This document shows, one piece after another, positions 49,400 to 61,924 of a DNA stretch of 64,000 nt. The DNA lies in assembly GCA_034510155.1 (NCBI GenBank), contig CM067377.1:186781056-186845055 (forward strand), read 5' to 3'. A program made the position numbers and the translations under genes. The stretch is from Eucriotettix oculatus (taxonomy: Eukaryota; Arthropoda; Insecta; Orthoptera; Tetrigidae). Below the pieces are notes generated by a model. It searched no databases, was not told where the DNA came from, and saw only the letters and a list, made by a program, of their open reading frames with translations. Positions within the stretch are counted from its first letter, which is position 1; every line of letters starts with the position of its first letter.

Positions 49400-51590
49400 T
49401 GGCACATAGCAGACCTAATACTGTTTGTTACTTCTCAGCTTGTCGACTTAAACACACCTACCAGTAAGAGAAATAGATATAGCGGGTGAAAGTCTGTGCA
49501 GTATGACTTATGTATCCTATTGTTTGAAACGCTGCAAAGGAGCAGTAATTATACATGTCCACGTAAATGTAAACTATGTTCATGTCAGTTTTATTCAATG
49601 AAAGTCTTCTATACTTTGAAGTTGTAAAATTCTAAAGTTCATCGAAACTATTAATGAATCTGACATTTTTAGCCACCATTTTGATCTTTATAAAATGGAG
49701 GATGACAATATCAAGTTATTTACGACTTCACATAAAAGCGTTAAACCGTTTACTCTATTTTGTCTCAGCATGACAGAAGGCAATTTGATTTTTCTTAATT
49801 CTTTCATATAAAAACAATAAAAGTTTCAACGAAAAAGTCCACAGTTTCTTGTGAGAACGAACAGAATTATTTTGAATGTCCGTCACTGTCTTAAGATAGC
49901 ATCGACATTCTGCCAAATAGAAATTTAAACAGTACCGGCTTCGGATTCCGTAGTGAATGAAACGTAAAATCTGAGTTAGAAAGAACTATAATTTTATTTA
50001 TAAAATTATGATAAAATGCATATACTTCACGGTAATGTGAATAGTATAATAGCATTTCAATTGTTCATAACTTCGTCATTATTTTATTACATTTCAAGCT
50101 GAGTGCCTTACGTTGTCTGGGTATTTATTACATTTTCCCAGTAAAATGTTTAATTCGACCCTTATCTCTTGTCTACGCGTGATTTAACTGACATCGAGGG
50201 TCACTTTTTTGAACCGTTACCTTTCCACGCCCCACAAAATGGTAACTCCATTATATATTAATGATGGATCATAGTAACTTAATTGAGTTGTATCATAAAT
50301 AAGCAGACTGAGTCTAAGACCCCTAAAATTGCTTGAACAGAGTACACTCATCTCCCGTGGCAATTTGTCACAACTCCGTAACTGAGTATATTCGGATACC
50401 TAATCTTCGTAGAAATTCGGAATCAAGTATTCTCGGCAACTATGTCTGTTGAATCCCCTGATACTAACGTGGTACATAACTGGAACCTCTAAGTGAATAA
50501 TTTAGCAAGAACGGCCCTAGGAATGGAAAAGTCAGCTGTCGCACCAGCGGAACAATACAATACGCTTAAAGACTTAGCTCGTCTAGTGAATGCATAAAAA
50601 AGATGTTCTTTTTGTGAGTCCAATTTGAGGTTTCCTTCTAAAGCGCATAAAAAGTATATGTACCCCGACACGTTTGTGGCGGTGTAAGATATGCGTAATT
50701 ATTCCCCATACCATACTAAGAGAGTACAATATATTTTCAATACCTTCAGGCAATCTAAAATACACTCGGTTCATTAATAGATTCAAAAATAACTCATGCA
50801 TAGGGAGTCAAAATTACTTCTAGTACCTTAAGAGAGTGAAAAATTCCCCTTGTGGCGTAACAGATAAAAAATGTCTGGCTATCTTGAGGTAGTAAGATAT
50901 ACTTCGGTCCCCTAGAAGAGTGAAACATACTATCGGATCATTGAAAGAGACAAAAAGTATCCCCGGTACACTAATAATTAATAAAGTAGGCAGCATTTTT
51001 AATGTTAGAATAAAACTCAGCGACTCTCATAACCTCGGATTTGCCACCAATTTTGGTTTCTTTCACGTTATATTTATGTATCTCTTTCGAAAGGGGTTGA
51101 GGTTATATAGAAACAATATAGGAAGAAACAGTATCAGTCTCATTGATCCCAAAAAGTATTTATTCGACGAAAAAATCGCAAGTGTTCGCTTTTTTTAAAA
51201 TTTCCATCCTTGTGCCTAGGAATGGTAGTTGTGTCTTGCCCACACAGTATTTGTTTCCGGGCCGCGTACAAAATTTCGTCGAAATTTGTCGACGCATTTA
51301 AATTTGCATGCAGAACATAGCGTATCAGTTTCTGAGTTACACGCATTTTATAAATTTATTACGATTTATCGTCTTTCTTTAATTTCGAAGGTCTTCAATA
51401 CATGACCCTGTATCGCTTCCATTAATTTAATACTGTATGTCTTTTCTAAAGTAATACCAGAATTTTCAAATATTTATTACCGTTTATTGCGTCACCTTAT
51501 TTCATTGCATCCCTTATTTAAATCATTAATTACATAAACTGCCATCCTCTTGTCCATATATGGATGCACTTGATCGTTTTTACCTTACAT
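49400..51590. other. Intron, nothing recognised
   Basis: AT-rich. At 50110-50150 a short 'GTCTGGGTATTTATTACATT' word resembles one at 9750 ('CCCGGGTATTTATTTATATT'), perhaps a repeat edge. Confidence 0.35.
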
Positions 51591-51594
51591 TGCT

Positions 51595-52645
51595 AGTAAT
51601 AGGCCCGTAGACAACTTCTCAGCTAATGCACCTTTCCTTGGCCTTCGGATTGACGATAAATTAAAGTGGAATGACCATTTAGATCTGCTTGCCGGAAAAC
51701 TAAGTTCAGCTTGTTATTCTCTGAGAACTCTAATGCAACACGTTGACAAAAAGTACGTCAAAATGATTTATTTCGCTTATTTTCATTCAATTATTAACTA
51801 TGGCATGTCTAATTGAGGAAACTGCTCCGGAGTAATGAAATATTTAAGTTGCAAAAGCGTGCAATTAGAATACTTTCTAGCACGAATTCTAGATCGAGTT
51901 GCAAACCTTTCTTCAAAAGTTTTCAAATACTTACTTTACCAAGCGTATATATTTATGAAATATTAAAGTTTGTAAAGCGAAACACTAATTTGTTTCAAAC
52001 AAATGGCGAGTTTCATGAATACGCGACTAGAAATCGTTCAGCTCTAAGGTCGGACAAGCATCGCCTTGCTCTACACCAGAAAAGTATTCACAATACCGGG
52101 ATAATTTTATACAACAGCCTTCCGCCAGAGGTTAAAAATAGTACCTACAAAAGCTTCGCGAAGCAGAGTAAAACTATTCTTTTAAATGGCGCGTTTTACT
52201 CGGTACAGGATTTTCTTAATCGTCCTTCTAGTATTTAAATCAAGGTTCCTGCAAAAAGTGTTGAATGAGCTGCCTTATAAAATAGCACATCACATATCTT
52301 TAAAATTTCTATTCAGTTTTTTCTGCTCTTTTGTTTGTTTGTTTCATGTATTGCCTGGAGCTACGACGGAGGGAAGGACAGTTTCCTGGTCCAAGTAGTC
52401 AAAACTCCATTGCGTATTTCTCAGTATGTGCTTGTTTGTGTTTCCCAGTGTGTGTGTGTGTGACATCGTGTTTCCGTGTTGTGTTTATATTAACTTTTGT
52501 CTATATTCATTTCTTTTATTAATTTATTTTAAGTTTATTTGTCTTTAATTATGCACTTTATTTTGTTCATTTTTAATTTTTAATGTATGACGTATCCTAT
52601 TTCCTCAATCGAGGATTAATGGAAACAACAATAAATCTAAATCAT
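51595..52645 (+). pseudogene. Jockey/CR1-like LINE 3' part, RT C-terminus and 3' UTR
   Basis: A first frame reads FLGLRIDDKLKWNDHLDLLA then KLSSACYSLRTLMQHVDKK and YFAYFHSIINYGMSN-stop. A shifted 141-codon frame follows with IFKLQKRAIRILSS, SCKPFFKSFQILTLPSVYIY, NTNLFQTNGEFHEYATRN and GIILYNSLPPEVKN. This is the canonical ending of jockey-type RT proteins (WxxHI..., LQKRAIRI, FNxLP). The 3' UTR ends ATGGAAACAACAATAAATCT with an AAAT tail. One frameshift and stop break it; 5' truncated. Confidence 0.8.
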
Positions 52646-52994
52646 AACGTTCTGTACATCATTTGCGTTGTTCATTAGGGTCACTTAAGATTGACCGACT
52701 AAGACGTGTTTATAGAAATAATATTTTGCTCAATACTTAACACTTGACAAACGGATAGTTTGGAATATGATCCCTAGGGTTCTACTATTTGAATCGACCC
52801 TTCAAATAAAGTAAGAATATTTGAAAAATGGACTGTGGAGATCGTTACGATGATACTTGCTCAAAAGAGACCCTTGGGCGCCGAGAATCGTCCACGAAGA
52901 GGTCCCGCTGGACTTGATTCTTGCAAGAGCGAATCAGCATTCCCTCGCTATCCATCGATTCACGTTGGAATTTTTACACAGTTACATGAAACAG

Positions 52995-53070
52995 GCAACT
53001 CCCCTTTAATAGCATAAGAAGGGAATTGAAAAGGGGGGGATGTGGAAGGTAGAGCAAGGTAGCCAAGAGT
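52995..53070 (+). repeat. G-rich repeat, copy 2
   Basis: Second copy of the 48985-49060 sequence: CCCTTTAATAGCATAAG, GAAAAGGGGGGGATGTGG, AAGGTAGAGCAAGGTAG. The family is not known. Confidence 0.5.
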
Positions 53071-53279
53071 TGACTATGACTCCCTGGCTATGGTTTATGG
53101 ATCAAAATTATCTGTTGCATATTAATACGGCCCGCCGCGTAGCGTCTGGGAGATGATTCTAATAAATTTTATATCCCTCTTCAGCAGTACTTATTGTTAC
53201 TTATCGATGATAATATGGTAAACTTCTTACGCCTAGCAACATCAGTTTCACCTATATTGAACCTTTTGCAAAAGAAAGG

Positions 53280-53345
53280 CAATCCCAAGCATGGAGGGTT
53301 GCATGAGACCAGGCTTAGGACTCAATACCACAACAACAACACTTT
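53280..53345 (+). mobile_element. 3' end of the 'RLIGHVLRHEGL' LINE
   Basis: Contains GGAGGGTTGCATGAGACCAG, GCTTAGGACTCAATACCACA and ACAACAAC, the same terminus as at 62726-62772 and, inverted, 31775-31810. It is truncated to about 60 bases. Confidence 0.7.
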
Positions 53346-53499
53346 ATTATTTGTAATACCAATTCTATACATACTTACATATCCAAACCTTTTTAATAAA
53401 TAAATACTACTATTATTAATTATTTTTTGATTTTGCCCTTGACCCTCCAAATATTTTTTATATTCACCTTACCGGGATAAATTTATGTTAAGAACGTTG

Positions 53500-53972
53500 A
53501 GAACAAAAATATCTACAAACGTTTCGTGAATCAGTGTAAAAATATTTTATTAAATGGCGCGTTTTACCGAACTTTCTTTGTCGTACCGCTAATAGTTGAA
53601 ATTAATTTTCCTGCTGTGTTTTATGTGTTACTTTGTAATATTATCTAGTATATATCTTTAAAACTTTCTGTTTAGTTTTTTTCTGCTCTTTTGCTTGTTT
53701 GTTTCTTTTATTGCCTGGAGCTACTACGAAAGGCCAGATTCCTCACCGTGCAGCTCCAAGAAGTGAATTCTCCATTGCTAATGTGTGTTCTCTCCAGTGT
53801 GCGTGTAGTGTTTTAAATGGTTTTAGACTATGTCCAGTTTATTTTATTTATTTATTTAAAGGTTATTTGTGGTTATTTATGTACTTTATTTTGTTCTTAT
53901 AACTATTTGTTATTTGTAATGTATGACTTTCCTCAGCCGAGGACAAATGGAAACAACAATAAATCTAAATTT
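53500..53972 (+). mobile_element. Jockey/CR1-like LINE 3' end, second copy
   Basis: Parallels 52145-52645 in order: TTTATTAAATGGCGCGTTTTAC, TTTCTGCTCTTTTG-CTTGTTTGTTTC, TATTGCCTGGAGCTAC, TTTATTTTGTTC, ATGGAAACAACAATAAATCT. It begins with only a few codons of the RT end and is clearly 5' truncated. Confidence 0.75.
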
Positions 53973-54506
53973 TCCTAACAAACCGTCAAGTTTTTGTATA
54001 TAGTGGTTCTAAAAAGGGTAAACTTATAGAAGTTTTCCGATTGTCGACTTCCTTCCGTGGTATGAAGCACCTAGGTTTGTTTTATCTCACCTTAATATTG
54101 ATGTTAATGAATTGAGAAGGATAAGAGTTCGCTGTCAAAATAAAAAAAACCTAACTTTAAATTGCCATAATTAAATATTGAGAGTAAAATAGCGTGGTCG
54201 ACTAAGTTGAACATCATAGCTTTCCTCTGGTTTGGAGGACGATTAGAAAAATAATTTTAAATTCTCCCTGAAAAGGCAGGTTTTCTGCACCAAGTGAAAA
54301 AAGCATACGAGTTTTTGACAGTCAAAATAACAAAGAATGCTATGCAAACGAGTGTTTTCAACATCAAAAGTAAATTGCAATTTTGGATATAATTATTAAA
54401 AACATTTATTAAATAATTAATATGGGAAGAGTGGACAATGCAAGAAATATTAAATCGAAAGCCAAAGAGGACAAACAGGCCTTCTCCAGATCCCCTCAAC
54501 ACTATT

Positions 54507-55115
54507 TCATGCATGAAGTGTTGCTCCAAGGATACTTCCTTGTGGAACACCTTCATTCATTAGTCTAAATTCAGAGAATGCATACTTGATTTCGAAAAAG
54601 TGATTGCAAAGGCATGATTGAAAAAATAGGTAACATGAATGTGGAAGTAGGTGTCCGATTTTGTATAATAAAACTTCGTACCAAACAATATCGAACGCTT
54701 TGTGGATGTCCGAGAAAGAAGCAGAGCAGTATTTCTTCAAGGCTTTCACATATTATGCTCACTATTCTATTCTGATGTCACTGACTCACCTTCCCAAATG
54801 CTTATTGGAAATCTGGAAATATATCACTTATTATTGGTTTGAGTTGTTGTAATAACAGTTTTTCAAAGACCTTAGGTAGCATGGGTAAAATACTTATTGT
54901 TGTGTATGATGCCACTTCCGTAATCAGTTTTCCAGGTTTTGCAATAGCTGTAACTTGTATGTGCTTCCATTGTCTTAGGAAGTGTTACAGCATTGAGGGT
55001 AATTCTTGCAATATTTTACCGGTTATGAGATCGCATTTAGTAGGATTTATGTTCCTTTTAACAGTTTCTTCTATAATCTCTACAGTTGAACATTTTTATT
55101 GGTTATGATTATTGT
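54507..55115 (-). pseudogene. Jockey-like LINE RT core fragment
   Basis: On the minus strand the open part reads ASFSDIHKAFDIVWYEVLLY, then FFEIKYAFSEFRLMNEGVPQ and GSILGATLHA. This covers RT motif A (FxDIxKAFDxVWH) and motif B (GVPQGSxLGPxLY). Upstream text around 54990-54850 gives QWKHIQVTAIAKPGK and LPMLPKVFEKLLLQQL (RPISLLPxxxKxxEKL block). The HKAFDIVW block keeps the motif A Asp. The element stops before the FADD catalytic box, so it is a fragment. Confidence 0.75.
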
Positions 55116-55639
55116 GATGGGGCACGTAAGAATCCTATTACCTGGTTTCCGAAGTACTTTATTTTTATATTGACTTGAATATTGAAGGAAAGTGTTTTGA
55201 AAGACATCCTGCCTTTTATTTATAGCTTTGAGCTATTTTCAATGAGGCGAAATGTGTTGTTGTGGTTAATTTCTTTTGGTTGTTTTGCATAGTCAGTAAT
55301 TAGTTGTAGCAATTGGTGACAATAATGACAAATGACAATTGTAGTATGCAGTGAATACTATGGAATTCGCACGGAATTGAATTATGTGCCATGAAATCAT
55401 TGGAAGCTAAGTACATTTTTAAAATTTCAGAAAACGTACTAGAGATAAACTGATTTTCCGAGGACAGTAGCAGGAATCGGACCTCCCTATTACGTTTCAA
55501 TTAATTCATTTTTGTCATACAAAAGCACCTTTTTCACTCAGGTATATTCTGACATCAGGTATACCACAAGAACGAACTAAATTCAAATACGTCTTCATTC
55601 CTTGTAATTTAATTCTGAATGTGACTGAGACGCTATAGT

Positions 55640-55750
55640 TGAAAACGCGGGAATACACAGTAATTAATGACTTATTTAATTATTGAGTTAAGGATGCAAA
55701 TGTGGAAGCAGAGAAAGCGTTAGCTTGTCTCTGAGCATCTTCAGTGCTAA
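55640..55750 (-). repeat. Retroelement-terminus relic related to the 42.3 kb motif
   Basis: Minus strand: CTGAAGATGCTCAGAG, ACAAGCTAACGCTTTC and then TAATTACTGTGTATTCCCGC. The last word matches the GAATTACTGTGTTTTCGCCC that follows the hammerhead-like core at 42340. The core here is too degenerate to call a ribozyme. Confidence 0.3.
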
Positions 55751-56199
55751 TATATACCTGTGACGCACACAGAATATTCATGAAAAGACAAATATCCCTG
55801 AATGTCATGGATGTAAGATCAACGAAGTAATTCAGGGATGTTTATATAAGAGACCACTAAATTAAATTTAACTCGAAAATGTAAACAACGTGCTTCTCAT
55901 TATATAGGCATGTACAAAAATGAATAAAAAAACATTGGTTTTAAATCAGTTTCAATTTTAATAAAAACCAAAATGTTTTTATTAATTCTGCTTAAATTTT
56001 TAAAAATAATGTATATTCCATATTCCATAGTCATCAACGAATAAAAACAGCAAATTGATTAAAAAATAATCAAAAATTATTTAGAATAATACATTATGAA
56101 AGTTAATTTTATAAAGTTTGTTTGAATAAATCCGTATTCTATTGTACATACCTTCATATTGTTTAATCTTAAAAGGTATATATTACTAAGTACAAGGAC

Positions 56200-56290
56200 A
56201 AGGAGAGAATACGCTAAGCAGATTAGGGAGTATGTGGGTTGTGCTTGTTTTGAGCAAATGAAAAGGTTTGCGCAATATAAGTTAGCATGG
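56200..56290 (+). mobile_element. LINE fragment ('RLIGHVLRHEGL' family)
   Basis: GAGAATACGCTAAGCAGATT, AGGGAGTATGTGGGTTGTGC and AAATGAAAAGGTTTGCGCAA match 62650-62720 nearly base for base. It encodes EYAKQIREYVGCACFEQMKR, the RT C-terminal end. No tail is preserved. Confidence 0.75.
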
Positions 56291-56299
56291 AGTTTTCTC

Positions 56300-58960
56300 A
56301 CATTAAGTTCAAGGAGTAAAGGACATGAATTACTAAATTTTATGTCGGATGAAGTCTCAAAGGGGAGACGAAACGTGGTATTTATATTAATTAAATAGTA
56401 ATAAAATTTTATTCTGACTTATTAGCCGTATTTATCTTTATCGTAAACTCCTTAAACTTATTATTTATTCATTTTTGCATGTCGAAGGTTTCTACTATTA
56501 GTAGACTATCAATTTCACTTGAGGTGGACTTTTATCAATATTTTCCTCGACTGTAATCTCATGGTTGTTTCAAATTTACTGAATTTACCGAATTACCGAA
56601 AATAAAATTTTCCTTCAATTAATTTGGACACATGAAAACAACATATACATTGATTTAAGGTTTACCACGCAGATTTCCCAAATTCATGAAAGTCAAATAA
56701 ATTTATATTAAATATTTTCTCAAAATCGATCTCACGTAGCTGTTTAGAATGTATTCCCAATAGTCTACTCTTTTATTTTAACTGGTATGAAGCTGTATGT
56801 AGATTTTAATTAATTACGACTTTAAATATATGACACTGTTTCTCAATAACACATAAATACTAGGTGATAACTTTCTGAGTTTGGTGAGTGAAAGAGTTAT
56901 TGAACTTTTACGGCTGAGAACAAGAGGACGCGGATTGTAGACAATCGCTCAATAACTAAGAGAGAATAAGACCATATTTTCAGGGGAATAAGTCTTGTTC
57001 TAGTGGATCTAAAATTATATTGTAAAACTGATCAAGAGACATTTATTATGAGGTGTTTACTATTATTTTCCTTGATGTCTGACGGACCGTTGGCATTCGT
57101 GGTGAAACTCTTACGTAACCAGTAGGACAAACAGCAAATAGCACTGTTTCTTTTCTCTAAGATCAGCTCGAGACTCTCATCCCCTGTGCTCAGTTATTCG
57201 TATCAGAACTTGAAACGAATTTAATCTCCTAAAACACTTAAGTGTCTTTTCAACTTATTCATTAAAGAAAATAAGATTCTTTCATGACAGATTCAATTTA
57301 TTTACTCAAATGTAAGAAAAGAGATGCACTGAGGTTTGCAAGGAGTGTTAACATAATATTAGGCATATGTCGATTCCAGAAGGAGGATTGCTGTATCTAC
57401 ATTGCCTGTATTACGAATTGGACTTTAAAATTTTCGATGGGTAGGCAGATATTCTATTTTTGATTCGGATAGAAGTGATTAAATACGCATCAATCGGCTC
57501 AAATGTAGAAGATTAACTTGGAGACGTAACTGATGGATGAAGCGTATCAGATACTTATATATAAAATACCGGAAGAAGCAATTGACTATGCATGAGTATA
57601 TGAAACTTACAGCTTATTATTTCCTAAGAAATCCAGGACCAGAAGTACAGCAGCCAATAGTAAAATTATATAGAGTGATTATAAATTACGTTTGTTACAA
57701 AGTTTGTTGTGATTCATAAACACTGGAAGGCGAGGTTAAATAAAGAATTTAATATAATACGTGCTTTTGAATTTATAACTCACTATTGATATTAGACAAA
57801 CTTATGAAATTTGTTGTCTTGTTTGTTCCTAAAAAGGTAGAGTTCCAGGCATCGCTGAACTCCGCTGTTCTATCTAATACTTCTGCAAAAGTACGTTGAA
57901 GTTCCAGCGCTTGACCATGTTGCTTCATTGTCACTTATTTTAAAAGCCACTTTCTCATCCTCGGGGCTAATGACTTGGAAGATGACGTGTCTTCAGAGTA
58001 GCCACTTGCTTTTAAGGTCGCTTTCCACAATACACGAAACTCACATAAGCCACTAATTTAGCAATTAAGTGTGTCTGGAGAACATTTATTTGTTGTTTGA
58101 ATTACAATAAAACTGTGAAATATATTCTTAGTGGATTCTACAAAGAAATTACCCATTTTCTCTAAATATCAAGTTAGTTACTCGCTGTGAAAGTTAATAG
58201 GTGGAATGATCAATTACATCTTCACGAATAAGCTATTATTGAACTTATTTTATAATATTTGTGTGCGTACTATGGCTCGTTAGAGAATTGCGTAGACTGT
58301 TAGAGACAAAAGCTTCGGTTAAGCTTCCTCAAAAGCAGGACAAAACAGATTTACTGTGGCTGCTGTACTGATAAAGAATAAATGGGAATTTCTAAATTTT
58401 AAATTGAACGGACTTGCAAAGAGAACTGGAACGGAACAGTTCAATTATAGATAAATCCTTTTATACTTATAATATAAACAGGTGTACACGTTACAAAAAT
58501 AAATAGCCGAAAATAAAAACTATGAATTAGTGATTGAATAAATACCACAGAATGGTTCTGCTGGTAGTTTTGGTCACCCAATTTTTCCAGGATGAGAAAA
58601 AGTTCATGTTGCAAGAATCTACACGCTGAACATTGGTTACTTATATTTATCGACAACATTTTCAGTAGCAGTATCTCGGGATGTTTACGCTCTAGTTTCA
58701 TTTTTAAAACCCTATTATTTCCTAATTGATTAAGAAGTTGAATGCACTCAGTTAGACAAGTTCACAGGTCAACATTTTCGTCGAGCTCGGGCTCGATTAT
58801 ACGGGAGTTATCAGTAAAAACTTGGATAGCTTTGTACAGAGTAGATAAGGTTTCGTTCCTACAGCAAGAAAGCAACTACGTCTTCTTTGAAAAACGGGCT
58901 ACAAAGTAGAACTCGTGAAAAATGTGAAGAGTAGAAGCATTTGTTTCAGCCGTGGTAGTA
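56300..58960. other. Intron, nothing recognised
   Basis: AT-rich; short ORFs only. Confidence 0.4.
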
Positions 58961-58999
58961 GTTAGTGATTGACCGGTGTTACGCAAGGAGCCAGTGAAA

Positions 59000-59017
59000 G
59001 GTACCGGTACCGGTACC
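59000..59017. repeat. Triple GGTACC repeat
   Basis: GGTACCGGTACCGGTACC, a self-complementary tandem of a 6-bp palindrome, at the left edge of a GC-rich island (58990-59240). That island is open on both strands, with no product recognised. Confidence 0.7.
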
Positions 59018-59364
59018 GGGGTCAGAGGTCGGCCGACGAGTATGAAAGTACGAGTGTGTGCGCGCAGCAGGTTCGCCGGACTTTCTCCGCTCTAACTGGG
59101 TCACCGTCTCGCTGTCCACCAACCTCGACCTTACAGACACAATCTTCATCTTAAGCACCATCCTCAGTAAACGAACTTCTCGTCGAGACCTTGGGGCCTC
59201 GAAGCGGCGCAACAGCGACATCTCAAATGGAGAAATCAAATCACGTTATAATAACTCCAGAAAGTACTAAGGAAAATTACTCAGTTTTAGCAAAATTTAT
59301 TTAAATGAGTAGGTACGATAATTCTGTGCATCTTATAAACAAAGATTCAGGCTACCAAATTAAC

Positions 59365-59645
59365 GCGGCATGGGAACCGTTATTACCGGCCATCATACTG
59401 ATCCGCGCGACACCAAGGAAGAAAGAGTGGCGGGAAATAATTTGACCAATATGGACACGATGGTCGAAATTAGCTGCATATCGGCAATTCCATTGGACGG
59501 CATCCGCAGTACATTCTGGGCCTATATAAAGAGGAAAATCGTCCGTCCCGACAGTGTGCACAATGCTGCTGATGACGGCAGATATGAATTTCGCCGAAAC
59601 GTCGTGTTCAAACGCTGACTAGACTCGGTTAATTAACCGAGAATC
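59365..59645 (+). mobile_element. Likely retroelement terminal fragment with hammerhead-like core and palindrome
   Basis: GC-richer island containing a TATA-like GGGCCTATATAAAGAGG (about 59518-59534). A CTGATGA core (59569-59575), a GGC/GCC mini-helix and GAAAC (59596-59600) followed at once by GTC (59601-59603) come next. It ends with a perfect 18-bp palindrome, CTCGGTTAATTAACCGAG (59624-59641). An 82-codon frame runs through it but is probably incidental. The layout suggests a promoter plus ribozyme terminus of a retroelement; the family is not proven. Confidence 0.4.
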
Positions 59646-59899
59646 TTTTATTAAATCGATACACCGTAAAGCATAGGTTATTTGAATAAAACAGTTCTTT
59701 TTATTATAATAGTGTTATCAAGAACCAATAGATATAGTTGCAATGATACCGTCAAACTTAGACGTTTGCTTCTGTGTATTAGTTTCCAAAAAGTTTTATA
59801 ATAACAGTCCTTCTTTGTTGTAATTTGATCTTACTCTTCACGGTTAGACTGGTGTTAAACAGCAGTTAGCATTACTTCTCACTGCATATATGAGATCAT

Positions 59900-60030
59900 A
59901 ATTATCTATAGCAATAAATAAAATTGAAGTGTCTGTCAGTTTGTCTCGAATACTCTCAGAAACGGCTCAACGGATTTCAATGAAAATTTGAGGAATTCAA
60001 ACAAATTTTAACTTGAAGTTCCGTGTATGT
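59900..60030 (+). repeat. Interspersed repeat, copy 3
   Basis: ATAGCAATAAATAAAATTGA, AGTGTCTGTCAGTTTGTC, CAGAAACGGCTCAACGGATT, TCAATGAAAATTTG. Same order as at 1340 and, inverted, 10165. Confidence 0.55.
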
Positions 60031-60034
60031 TTCA

Positions 60035-61915
60035 TTTCGATATTTTGCAGATTTCAGAAGATATTAATATTCATCCGACTTACTGTGCTATTATAAACGT
60101 AATTTTGGCAGCACGAGAAAGAGAGGAGGGGAGGGTGAGCATACTCCCTCCATTTCTTGTTGCAGCAGGAGTTTTTTTGAGGTCACGGGGTTGTTATTCA
60201 GAGACAATAGTTATTTCAGATGCAGGACTCTCAACATGTGTTCGCTTTTAGTTTCAGATATCGCAAATTTGTAAATCACGAATCAGAGAACATTAATGGT
60301 TTTACAATAAATTGTTACACGTTACTTAAATATCCGTCCTAATAGGTTCAAGGCTGGTTTTCGAGGGCAAACCCGAGAACACGCCTCGCAGCCGGGGACA
60401 GAGCTTTGAATGTGTGACCCCAGAAAACGGGGGCGGATGGTCACTCTGATATGATTGAATTCCCAGTCATCCAATTTTCGCGCGGATACAGTCGCGGGCA
60501 TTGCTAATTAAGACGTTTCATTGGAAAGTAGTTTATAATGAAAATTGAAAATTTAAACGACAGAGATGCTCGACCTTTGCTCTATGGATTGCACATATTG
60601 TCAACATTAGGATCCACTAGTAAATGAGTGAACTATGTAAAAGTCTCTGTAAAGTGACTCAAATTTTCTGCAAATCTCAAATAGCAAATTATGCATTCCG
60701 CAAGGAAAGTGTAATAACAGATACAATATATGCTTGAGTTCAAGGTTTTCAGACATTTTAGGATGAGAAATCTGTGACGTAGACTAAATTACGAGTTACA
60801 AAACCACCTGATATTGAGTAAAAAAAATAGATACCATCTTATAGATGTTTATTCTTCGTATCTTAATAAAAGAAGTCTACTTTGTTACTTTTAAAAAGTA
60901 AGAAGGAAGATTTAGTTGAAATTCCTTTAAACTGATCCAAATTTGAGTATTTCTTTAAGAATTTTGTTAAGCATGCTCATAACCGTTGCTATTGTCAACA
61001 CAAAATCGTAATGGAGCAACTATCAGTGATTCGATTTCACGTTTGACTCGATAAAACGACTGCGGATCTATTAGAATCCACGAAAATGGTTGACTGTGAT
61101 AATTATTTAAGTTGTACATGTGAGTGGTTTAAAGTTTTTAAGGACAGAGGTCAGGGCGTCCCATCTCAGGTTCATTCGGTAGAAACATTGCGAAAATCCT
61201 GATCTTTTACTAACCGATAATCACCTTCTATTGCAGAAATATCGCTAAAGAGCTGAACAACTTTGAAACGAATGACCAAGATATTCTCTGAAATGTTTTT
61301 ATGAAGAGAAAACTGTGTACAAAGTTTGCCCCTCACGCCTTGACTCTCGTACATAAACAACGGAGCATCACGGGTGACTAAACGACAAAGTACAGAATAG
61401 GTAGGTGATTGCTCGCCAAAAAATGCAAATTAAAAAATAAAAATCGAAGACAATGTTCATGGTATTACTCACAGGAAATTTGTTCATACTGTAAATTTTC
61501 CGGTATTATCTGGGAGTCATGGATCGGTTGCGAAAGATGATTCAGAGGGTTCGCCTGCAACAGTAGGGAAGAGCGACTCTTTACAGCGCTACAATGAACT
61601 CGCCCACACGACTGAAGTCGTAGTTCATTTCGTAGTGAAAAATTAAGTGCCAGTTCCCAACCACCCTCTGAATTCACCCGATTTAGCACCAAGTGACTTT
61701 TTTTATTCCCCGAAATAATAATTTGACGACGTAAAAGACATTCAAGCCACCGTGAGTTGGAGTACATCCCATTACAAGATCTTTCCGGACAGTTTGCATA
61801 GTTGTAAAGATTGTTGTTCTGTGTGTTGTACTCCAGTGGGATAAGTCTATGTAGAACATTTGAAATACTAAAACTCTTGTCTTAAGTTAGCTCTATTTTC
61901 TATTAATCCTGTCGC
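60035..61915. other. Intron, nothing recognised
   Basis: Mostly AT-rich, with a GC-richer patch at 60340-60500. A 100-codon minus-strand frame at 61465-61767 has no motif. Confidence 0.4.
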
Positions 61916-61924
61916 GAACCTTTT

